From Pseudomonadota bacterium (GTDB lineage: Bacteria; Myxococcota_A; UBA796; SXON01): 5,425 nucleotides of DNA. Where the stretch lies: contig SXOM01000489.1 of the NCBI GenBank assembly GCA_005776735.1, positions 1-5,425 of the forward strand. Direction: 5' to 3'. The notes under the pieces were generated by a model that saw only the letters and a program-made list of their open reading frames with translations, was not told the origin of the DNA and did no database searches. Positions 1-5,071 of the stretch are shown piece by piece (position 1 is the first letter of the stretch; each line of letters opens with the position of its first letter). Both the position numbers and the translations under genes were made by a program.

Positions 1-63
1 CGAACTTCGAACGGTATTTTGGGTGAGCGTGCCACGGCGGCGAACCGCACGGCGGGCCGGGCA
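1..63 (+). repeat. Direct repeat copy A (left-truncated by window edge)
   Basis: This is the first of three related copies. It shares the first 16 bases (CGAACTTCGAACGGTA) and a perfect 30-base block (34-63 against 390-419) with copy B. The segment between those blocks differs in sequence and is two bases longer here. The copy begins at the first base of the window, so it may extend further left. Reading frames are not preserved between copies, so it behaves as a DNA or RNA element, or as a decayed coding repeat. Confidence 0.75.
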
Positions 64-157
64 GGACGCGGCGACCCTGGGCGCGGGTCGGCGTGCTGCG
101 GTGCGCGCAAACGCCCGGCGAGGCGGGGGAAAGACAGGGGTTACCCCCGGGTCCTGC

Positions 158-245
158 CGGGCCGGGTGAACTTGGCGCTCGCTCCCCCGCAGGTTCGCCG
201 CAAGCGGCGAACCTGCGCTCCGCTCGGCCAATTCCACCCGACCCG
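158..245. repeat. 88-base imperfect inverted repeat (long hairpin)
   Basis: The inner stem is perfect: 14 bases at 188-201 (CGCAGGTTCGCCGC) pair with 204-217 across a two-base AA loop. An outer stem of 19 positions, 158-176 against 227-245, pairs at 16 of them. The two stems are separated by an internal loop of 11 bases on one side and 9 on the other. Such a structure could be a REP/BIME-like palindrome, a small transposon-like element, or the stem of a non-coding RNA. It has no T-run, so it is not a classical intrinsic terminator. The function is unknown. Confidence 0.7.
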
Positions 246-326
246 TCACCCGCCACGTCACCGAGCCGGCCAGCCACGGCGGCGTTGGGCACAACGGCAG
301 CACGCCGAACCGCGAGGGTCTGGCTG

Positions 327-345
327 CACCGACCCAAGGTCGGTG
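327..345. repeat. Short inverted repeat before repeat copy B
   Basis: An 8-base stem, CACCGACC (327-334) with GGTCGGTG (338-345), closes on a CAA loop. It ends within two bases of the left boundary of repeat copy B, so it may belong to the same element. It could also be chance in GC-rich DNA. Confidence 0.45.
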
Positions 346-431
346 AGCACGGCGATGCCGAACTTCGAACGGTAGGGGTGGGCGTGGCGACGGCGGCGAA
401 CCGCACGGCGGGCCGGGCACCATCGAGGGCA
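344..431 (+). repeat. Direct repeat copy B, 88-base unit
   Basis: This copy begins at TGAGCA and contains the core CGAACTTCGAACGG (359-372), then GGGGTGGGCG and the 30-base block shared with copy A (390-419). Copy C starts immediately after it with the same TGAGCA, which makes B and C an imperfect tandem pair of 88-base period. An ATG at 354 would encode only MPNFER before a TAG. Confidence 0.75.
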
Positions 432-508
432 TGAGCATGGCGGCGGCGAACTTCGAGCGGATCGGGGTGGGCGGCGCAGCGGCCGCCCATCGCACGGGCC
501 GGGGCGGC
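432..508 (+). repeat. Direct repeat copy C, diverged
   Basis: This is the third copy. It starts TGAGCATGGCG and carries CGAACTTCGAGCGG (447-460) and GGGGTGGGCG (464-473), then a diverged tail related to the end of copy B. The right boundary is approximate because similarity fades. One frame here (MAAANFERIG...) stays open, whereas the equivalent frame in copies A and B hits a stop. That argues against a conserved peptide. Confidence 0.6.
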
Positions 509-601
509 ACGTCGCACCCGTCGGAGGGCCCACCGCGCGGCGTCATCACGAACTGCGCGAGGAGCGTTGGGTATGACACACGCGCTGTGCGGCTGCGCCC
601 G

Positions 602-1087
602 TCAGTCGTCCAGCGCCCAGCGCCGCTCGCGCTCCGCCTCGGCCCACGCCTGCAGGCGTGCCAGGTCGCTCGTCGGGAGCGTCTGCCGCTCCTCGTCGGT
701 GAACCCGGCGAAGACCCCGAGGGTCCACGAGCTGGCCGAGTCGGTCCACACCGGGGCCCACTCCAGGTCGTAGAAATACACGCCGGGCCCACCCCACGAG
801 CGCGTATGGCAACACGCACACGCGCAGCGTTGCACCTCGGAGGTGACCCAGGCCAACTCGGGGTCGGCGGCGCGCGGGTCGTCGTCCAGCGGCTCGTCGC
901 CGGACTTGTTCTCGCTCACCGTCGGTTGGCGGTTGTCCTCGTCCACCACCGCGACACACACCTCCGGCGAGAATCGCTCCCCCTCCTCGAGGCACTCGTT
1001 GTGCGACGGGAGGTCGTGCACCGGATCGGCCGAGTCTCCGGCCGGCGGGGCACACGCGAGGGTCAAGGCGAGCAGCACAGGCCGCAA
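602..1087 (-). CDS. Small lipoprotein-like protein with CXXCH motif (possible c-type cytochrome)
   Basis: A 161-residue protein of no family I can name with certainty. Residues 1-12 (MRPVLLALTLAC) look like a short lipoprotein signal, with Arg2, a hydrophobic stretch and Cys12. The lipobox is imperfect, having Thr at -3 instead of Leu. A hydrophilic, acidic region runs to about residue 78. Residues 88-94 read CACACCH, which contains C90-x-x-C93-H94, the covalent haem c attachment pattern. The following segment (WTDSASSWTLGVFAGFTDEE) and a charged C-terminal helix resemble small mono-haem domains. There is no Met after the start, so Met/His ligation of haem is impossible; His24 and His29 are the only other histidines. 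A cysteine-rich metal site is the alternative. The TTG start at 1087 is chosen because it gives the signal sequence; GTG at codon 4 would leave a shorter one. It lies 100 bases downstream of the VWA gene, which is probably transcribed ahead of it. Confidence 0.7.
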   Translation of the reverse strand: MRPVLLALTLACAPPAGDSADPVHDLPSHNECLEEGERFSPEVCVAVVDEDNRQPTVSENKSGDEPLDDDPRAADPELAWVTSEVQRCACACCHTRSWGGPGVYFYDLEWAPVWTDSASSWTLGVFAGFTDEERQTLPTSDLARLQAWAEAERERRWALDD

Positions 1088-1112
1088 CGTAGCAACCGCC
1101 GTGCCGCCCCAA

Positions 1113-1157
1113 CGCGCCGCGGCGCGGACAGGCCCGGCCGCTCGAAGTGGCCGGTCC
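1113..1157. other. GC-rich palindromes between the VWA and CXXCH genes
   Basis: The 100-base gap between these two minus-strand genes holds two hairpin-capable sequences. One is GGCCCGGCC (1131-1139) pairing with GGCCGGTCC (1149-1157) with one mismatch and a nine-base loop. The other is the 14-base perfect palindrome CGCGCCGCGGCGCG (1113-1126). They sit about 30-75 bases past the stop of the VWA gene and could slow or end transcription or protect the message end. No T-run follows, and GC-rich palindromes arise easily by chance here. Confidence 0.3.
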
Positions 1158-1187
1158 CGCCGCGCCGCCCACCCGGGCGCCCTCGGT

Positions 1188-3425
1188 CTACCCGCAGCTC
1201 AGCCGGCCGCCGCGGACCACGCAGCGCACGTCGCCCCCGGTCTTGGGCACCTCGACGCTCGCGTACATCGGGACGGTCCCCTGCAGCACGAGCTGACAGG
1301 AGCCCGGCCGCACCTCGAAGGTCGCGACGTTGCTGCCGCGGACGAGGTCCTCGCTGAACGCCTTGCTGCCACACTGCATCCCCACCTCGGCAATCACCTG
1401 GTCGGCGTCGACCTTGACCTTGTAGGGCACGCCCTTGACCGCGACGGTCTTGGGCACCGTGGGGCGCGCCCCGCACAAGGGGCTCGTCAGGCCGTCGAGC
1501 CACGCGATCTCCGCGTCCTCGCCGAGCTCGTCGACCCGCTCGGCGAACGTGGCGTACGGCGCGCCGCAGGGGTCGTTGCCGAGGCTGCGGGCCATGATCA
1601 TGTCGGTCCACGCCAAGAGCGCACGCCCCTTGTGCAGGTTGCGCGGGTCGGCGTCCACGAGGTCACCCACCGAGGCCGTGAACACCTGGCTGCGGGCCTC
1701 GCCGGAGTCCACGTCCGTCCACTCGGCCGTCAGCTTCACCACGTCGCCGCGGACCGGCCGCGAGCCCGACATCTTGAGGTCCTGCACGAAGAGCTGCGTG
1801 GTGCCGGCGTAGTAGTTGATGGGCTGCACGTCCTCTTTGCGCGTGCTGGACTCCTCGCCGTAGAACTTCTCGATGGCGAGCGAGTCGGGCAGGTCGATCG
1901 AGAAGTGCACGTCGTGGGCGACGGTCTGCACCAGCGAATCGAAGCCCGCGCCGAAGATGCGGTCCACCACCGCCTCGGAGCCCAGGTACACGTAGGCGCC
2001 CTTGCCCTTCTCGCTGAGCTGGTCGAGCACCTTGTCGTTGAAGTCGCGGCCCACCCCCACCGCCGTGAGCCGGATGCCGGCGCTCTCGTAGGACTTCCCG
2101 ATCTCCGAGACGACGTCGGTGTCGACCTCGCCGGTGTTCAGGAGCGCGTCGCTGATGAGCATCATCCGGCGGTTGCGGCCCTGCACGTCGGCGTGCGCCT
2201 TGGCGATGCGGTACCCCTCGCGCAGGCCGAGGTTCAGGTCGGTCGACCCCCGCGGCTGCAGGCCGTCGATCACGTCGGCGAGCAGGGCCGGATCGTCGCG
2301 CCCGACGACGAAGTTCTCGAGCGGGGTGCACAGCTCGTCGTCGAAGAGCACGATGTCGACGCGGTCGCCGCGCTGGAGCTGCCCGGACATCTTGGTCAGG
2401 CCGCGCTTGAGGTAGTCCATGCGGCCCTCGGCCTCCATCGAGCCCGACCGGTCGAGCACCATCGTGAGGTCCATCGGCTTGCGCTCGGGGGTGACCCCCT
2501 TCACCGCGAAGGCCATCGAGAGCGTGTCGCCGTCGGTCTGCTCGGCGGACGCGCTCACGCTGAAGGTGTCGTCGCCCGTGACGGGGACGGTGTCGAAGCT
2601 GAAGTAGTTGAGCAGCTCGTGGGGCCGGATCTCGCTGGTCTTGACCGGCCCGCGCTTCTGCACCGCCCACAAGAGGCGCTGCGCCGACGCCAACGACATC
2701 GAGTCGTCGTTGCTGAGGTAGGTGACCCCGCCCCAGTCGAAGCTCGGGTCGCGGGGCTTGGGCTCGTTCATGCGGTAGCCGCCCTTGCCGCGGGACTCCT
2801 CGCGGCGGGCCCGCTCCGAGCTGTCCTTCTTCTCGGCGCCGGCCATCGGCTTGTCGGCCGAGTCGTCCGCGTCGTCGAGCTCCGCCTCGCCGGCCCAGGC
2901 GACGGCCGTGGCCTCTTCCGCGTCGGGCATGGCGGGCTCCGCCGGCGGCGCCGCAGGCGCCTTCTTGGCCTTCTGCGGCGCAGGCATCGCCACTTCGTCG
3001 GCCGGCGACGGCCCCGAGTACGCGAGCGTGCCGGCACCACCGGCGTCACCGGTGCTCACGGACTTGGAGGTGGAGCCGACGCCGGCGGTGCCCGAGGGTG
3101 CGCTGACCGGCGCGGGCGGCGGGGCCGAGGCGGTCGTGGTCGGCCGCGGCGTGGGCGACGGCGACTGCCCGGCGGAGCGACCGGAGCTCGACTTCGCGGC
3201 CGGCGGCGGCGAATACGCACGCCCACCGCGGCTGCCGGCGTAACACTGACGCACGACGACCTCGTCGCCGGGCATCTTCACCGAAGCACGGCGCGCCGGC
3301 GCGGCCTCGGCGGCCTCGGGCACCATCGAGGTGCCCGCCTTCGCGTCGAGCGCGGGGTCTTCGACTTCGGCGGGGACAGACTTGGAGGCACAGGCCCAGA
3401 GGACGAGGGAGATGAGCACGACCAC
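1188..3425 (-). CDS. VWA-domain lipoprotein, YfbK / Ca-activated chloride channel-like
   Basis: A 745-residue envelope protein. Residues 1-12 end in LWAC, a probable lipobox with Cys12 as the lipidated residue; Ala at +2 fits outer-membrane sorting. Residues 70-180 are a Pro/Ala/Ser-rich linker and 180-215 a charged stretch. Residues about 230-280 (SLASAQRLLWAVQKR ... HELLNYFSFD) match the N-terminal domain that precedes VWA in YfbK-type proteins. The VWA domain spans about 318-490 with a complete metal-ion (MIDAS) site: DRSGS at 325-329, Thr395 and Asp426. Residues about 500-655 resemble the usual C-terminal domain (DUF3520-like). Residues 660-745 are an extra segment with four cysteines (685, 710, 735, 744) that I cannot assign. 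Such proteins are thought to bind partners through metal; the chloride-channel name is historical, and no channel activity should be assumed. The start is uncertain: GTG at 3425 has no proper ribosome site, while GTG at 3419 follows AGGAG by five bases but leaves only nine residues before Cys. Neither signal has a basic residue. Confidence 0.9.
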   Translation of the reverse strand: MVVLISLVLWACASKSVPAEVEDPALDAKAGTSMVPEAAEAAPARRASVKMPGDEVVVRQCYAGSRGGRAYSPPPAAKSSSGRSAGQSPSPTPRPTTTASAPPPAPVSAPSGTAGVGSTSKSVSTGDAGGAGTLAYSGPSPADEVAMPAPQKAKKAPAAPPAEPAMPDAEEATAVAWAGEAELDDADDSADKPMAGAEKKDSSERARREESRGKGGYRMNEPKPRDPSFDWGGVTYLSNDDSMSLASAQRLLWAVQKRGPVKTSEIRPHELLNYFSFDTVPVTGDDTFSVSASAEQTDGDTLSMAFAVKGVTPERKPMDLTMVLDRSGSMEAEGRMDYLKRGLTKMSGQLQRGDRVDIVLFDDELCTPLENFVVGRDDPALLADVIDGLQPRGSTDLNLGLREGYRIAKAHADVQGRNRRMMLISDALLNTGEVDTDVVSEIGKSYESAGIRLTAVGVGRDFNDKVLDQLSEKGKGAYVYLGSEAVVDRIFGAGFDSLVQTVAHDVHFSIDLPDSLAIEKFYGEESSTRKEDVQPINYYAGTTQLFVQDLKMSGSRPVRGDVVKLTAEWTDVDSGEARSQVFTASVGDLVDADPRNLHKGRALLAWTDMIMARSLGNDPCGAPYATFAERVDELGEDAEIAWLDGLTSPLCGARPTVPKTVAVKGVPYKVKVDADQVIAEVGMQCGSKAFSEDLVRGSNVATFEVRPGSCQLVLQGTVPMYASVEVPKTGGDVRCVVRGGRLSCG

Positions 3426-3589
3426 TCCTGGTTCGCCGGGACAACGGCAGGCTCTCGTCCGCGCTTACACTTCGGGACGAAGTTTCTGTGGGCGGCGCCT
3501 GGAGCCACGTTGGAGGCGCGGAATGTCCCGACGGCGCCGCGGGGCGCCCGGCGCGGTTGCCGCCATCGGGACGGTCGCGGGGCGCCCCC
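3426..3589 (-). promoter_or_regulatory. Spacer upstream of the VWA gene with hairpins; likely promoter location
   Basis: This 164-base spacer separates the acyltransferase stop from the VWA start, both on the minus strand. Its least GC-rich part (about 3462-3490) contains the inverted repeat ACTTCG-GGA-CGAAGT (3469-3483), 44 bases or more upstream of the VWA start, where an operator or promoter could lie. I cannot identify convincing -35 and -10 boxes. The half next to the acyltransferase stop carries an inverted repeat GGGGCGCCC (3541-3549) with GGGCGCCCC (3580-3588), a possible 3'-end structure without a T-run. The VWA ribosome site AGGAG lies at 3424-3428. Confidence 0.3.
3530..3587. repeat. 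Short local direct repeat
   Basis: GACGGCGCCGCGGGGCGCCC (3530-3549) recurs, lacking two bases and with one substitution, as GACGG-TC-GCGGGGCGCCC (3570-3587). The second copy is about 40 bases from the first and ends three bases short of the acyltransferase stop codon. Because the shared block is itself nearly palindromic, the two copies can also pair as a hairpin. It is probably a small local duplication. Confidence 0.4.
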
Positions 3590-4303
3590 CTACCGCTGGA
3601 GCAGGTCCGCCATGGCGGCGCTCGCCGCCTGGAAGAGGGCCTCGGCCTGCTCGTCTTCGCGGGTCGGGTCGTGCGACGGGGGGACGATGGGCGGCGCGAG
3701 GTGGCCGGTGAGGGCGAGCGGGCGCGGCACGAGGCTCGGACCGAGGCCGCGCAACAGCGGAAGCGGAAGGTGGAACCTCTCGTAGATCGCGTCGGTGACG
3801 CGGCTCGGGTACACGGTGAACACCTCGTCCGCCCGCGGCACCGCCGCGCACACGATCGGCGCGCCGGCGCGCAACGCGAGGCGGACGAAGCCGCGTCGGG
3901 CCCCCCACCGTGAGCGGCGCCGCTCGCCCCGGGGCCGCAGGGACTCCCACATGCCGCCGGGCGCGACGCCGAGCACGTGCCCCTGCGCCAAAAGCGCTTC
4001 GCCGGCCTGCGGTGACGCGGGCACCAGGCCGATGTTCCGGGCCACACGCGCGATGCCCGGGATGTGGAAGATGGCGTCGTCGCCGAGCCCGCGAGGCAGG
4101 CGACCGGTCTGCTCCCAGATGGCGCCGCCGAGCAGGAAGCCGTCGTACGTCGCGAGGCTGTGGTGCACGACGAGCAGGCACGCTCCGCTCCGGGGCACGT
4201 GCTCGGCGCCCACCAGCGTGAAGCGGTGGTAGCGGGCGAGCGGCCGCAACACCCGCTCCACCCGGGCGATCACGGTCGGGTCGATCGGGTCGGTCGCGCG
4301 CAT
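3590..4303 (-). CDS. Lysophospholipid/monoacylglycerol acyltransferase, TMEM68/MGAT-like (PlsC superfamily)
   Basis: A 237-residue enzyme expected to transfer an acyl chain from acyl-CoA or acyl-ACP to a glycerolipid at the inner membrane. The catalytic motif is HHSLATYDG (residues 47-55), giving His48 and Asp54 in the HX5D spacing typical of the MGAT/TMEM68-like branch (HGxxPxD), not the HX4D of standard PlsC. The second motif, APGGMWESLR (114-123), matches the SPGGxxEAL block of TMEM68, and WGARRGFVRLALRAGAPIV (133-151) matches its WGxRxGF segment. The C-terminal part (about 170-237) has the usual amphipathic layout. No clear transmembrane helix is visible. The ATG at 4303 is chosen because the frame extending further upstream runs antisense through the amidotransferase and is not protein-like. 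No ribosome site precedes this ATG. It is divergent from the amidotransferase and is the first of three minus-strand genes. The exact acyl acceptor cannot be told from sequence. Confidence 0.9.
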   Translation of the reverse strand: MRATDPIDPTVIARVERVLRPLARYHRFTLVGAEHVPRSGACLLVVHHSLATYDGFLLGGAIWEQTGRLPRGLGDDAIFHIPGIARVARNIGLVPASPQAGEALLAQGHVLGVAPGGMWESLRPRGERRRSRWGARRGFVRLALRAGAPIVCAAVPRADEVFTVYPSRVTDAIYERFHLPLPLLRGLGPSLVPRPLALTGHLAPPIVPPSHDPTREDEQAEALFQAASAAMADLLQR

Positions 4304-4336
4304 GGGGTCGCAGCGTATCGTGATAGCGGCCGCGCC
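4304..4336. promoter_or_regulatory. 33-base divergent promoter region
   Basis: Only 33 bases separate the ATG codons of the divergent acyltransferase (minus) and amidotransferase (plus). The one AT-richer spot is TATCGTGATA (4316-4325), an inverted repeat with TATC/GATA arms. It offers a -10-like box on each strand: TATCGT on plus and TATCAC on minus. Either would place the transcript start about ten bases from its ATG, and neither gene has a Shine-Dalgarno sequence, so leaderless or nearly leaderless messages are likely if these boxes are used. Any -35 boxes would lie inside the neighbouring coding regions, and I do not recognise good ones. Confidence 0.4.
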
Positions 4337-5068
4337 ATGACCCCGCGCGCCGTCCTCGTCTCGCTCCGCGACCCCGACGACCCCATGTCCCGGCAGGAGC
4401 TCCGCTGCTTCGCCGACTCGGCCGGCCTGCCCGACCTCGAGATCGCGTACGCTTCGGCCGGCCAGCTCGACGACCGGCTGATGGACGAAGCGGGGATGCT
4501 CTTCTTCGGCGGGAGCGGCGCGTACAGCGTGCTGGACACGCACCCGTGGGTGCGAAACATGCTCGACCGGCTCGTGGAGTGTGTGGACCGCAAGATCCCC
4601 GCGTGGGCGAGCTGTTTTGGCTTCCAGGGTCTCGCGCTCGCGCTGGGCGGCGAGGTCAACCGCGACGACGCGCGCCAAGAGCTCGGCGCGTTCCCGGTCG
4701 AGCTGACCGCCGCGGCGCTCACCGATCCGCTCTTCGCCCACCTCCCCGCCACCATCGACGTGCAGCTCGGCCACCACGACCACGTCGACGGCCTGCCCGC
4801 GGGGGTCACGCTGTACGCGACGGGCCGCGTCGTGCGCAACCAGGCCTTCAAGGTCGACGGCGCCCCGTTCTGGGCCGCGCAGTTCCACCCCGAGCTGCGC
4901 AAGGCCACCACCACCGAGCGCTGGAACTACTACCGCGCCCACTACGCCGGGAACCCCGCCGAGGCCGAGCGCATCGACCGCATCATGGCCGAAGCGCCCG
5001 ACACCGAGCTCGCGCAGAGCATCATCCGCAAGTTCGTCGAGCACGTGGGGCGCGTGCCGCGGCGGTGA
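4337..5068 (+). CDS. Stand-alone class I glutamine amidotransferase (GMP synthase-like GATase fold)
   Basis: A 243-residue cytosolic protein with the class I (triad) glutaminase fold, which hydrolyses glutamine or a gamma-glutamyl compound through a cysteine nucleophile. The oxyanion region is FFGGSGAYSVLD (56-67). The nucleophile elbow is ASCFGFQ (91-97), with Cys93. The other triad residues are His184 and Glu186 in QFHPE (182-186). The segment GHHDHVDGLPAG (145-156) matches the usual SHxDxVxxLPxG block of GMP synthase-type domains. No synthetase domain is attached, and no partner synthetase is adjacent, so the substrate is unknown; gamma-glutamyl peptide or polyamine hydrolysis and a trans-acting partner are all possible. 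The elbow departs from the common GxCxGHQ, with Ala for the first Gly and Phe for His. The ATG at 4337 is preferred over longer starts, which would run antisense to the acyltransferase. The stop directly abuts the stop of the convergent barrel gene. Confidence 0.9.
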   Translation: MTPRAVLVSLRDPDDPMSRQELRCFADSAGLPDLEIAYASAGQLDDRLMDEAGMLFFGGSGAYSVLDTHPWVRNMLDRLVECVDRKIPAWASCFGFQGLALALGGEVNRDDARQELGAFPVELTAAALTDPLFAHLPATIDVQLGHHDHVDGLPAGVTLYATGRVVRNQAFKVDGAPFWAAQFHPELRKATTTERWNYYRAHYAGNPAEAERIDRIMAEAPDTELAQSIIRKFVEHVGRVPRR

Positions 5069-5071
5069 TCA
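5066..5071. other. Back-to-back convergent stop codons (TGATCA)
   Basis: The TGA of the plus-strand amidotransferase (5066-5068) is immediately followed by the complement of the TGA of the minus-strand barrel gene (5069-5071), forming the palindrome TGATCA. There is no intergenic base and therefore no terminator between the two genes. Any transcription past either stop is antisense to the other gene. Confidence 0.9.

Larger units (their letters stand above)
1..601. other. Gene-free, repeat-bearing region
   Basis: I see no convincing protein gene here on either strand. Open frames exist, but their translations are dominated by Arg, Ala, Pro and Gly, show no recognisable domain, and have no good ribosome binding site. 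The stretch holds three copies of a GC-rich repeat, a long imperfect inverted repeat and a shorter hairpin, each listed separately. It lies downstream of the minus-strand gene that ends at 602, so it may include that gene's 3' end. No T-tract terminator is visible. The rest, about 64-157, 246-326 and 520-601, shows nothing I can name. Confidence 0.6.

Noticed and set aside
1..520. A CRISPR array or attachment site as explanation for the repeats
   Set aside because: Only three diverged copies with unequal spacing are present, there are no uniform spacers, no cas gene and no tRNA or integrase nearby.
258..533. A 91-codon minus-strand frame over repeats B and C
   Set aside because: It is Arg/Pro/Cys-rich, has no ribosome site, and its frame is not maintained between the repeat copies.
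645..660. A perfect 16-base palindrome CACGCCTGCAGGCGTG
   Set aside because: It lies inside the CXXCH gene near its 3' end, where it encodes ordinary sequence (LARLQAWAE); chance is the simplest explanation.
431..1357. A 308-codon plus-strand open frame starting in repeat copy C
   Set aside because: It runs antisense through the CXXCH gene and into the VWA gene, ends in Arg/Pro/Ser-rich sequence, and has no recognisable domain.
1663..2670. A 335-codon minus-strand frame inside the VWA gene in another frame
   Set aside because: It is made almost wholly of Arg, Ala, Gly and Pro, and is a shifted shadow of the VWA coding sequence.
843..3785. A 980-codon open frame on the plus strand, antisense to the VWA gene
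   Set aside because: Its translation is rich in Arg, His, Val, Leu and Ala with no domain, and it lies opposite a gene with clear VWA motifs. Long antisense frames are expected in GC-rich coding DNA.
4064..4336. Upstream extension of the amidotransferase frame to 4064
   Set aside because: The added 91 residues are antisense to the acyltransferase and not protein-like; the GATase fold starts with MTPRAVLVSLRD at 4337.
4304..5044. Upstream extension of the acyltransferase frame to 5044
   Set aside because: The extra 247 residues are the antisense shadow of the amidotransferase; the acyltransferase motifs begin only after the ATG at 4303.
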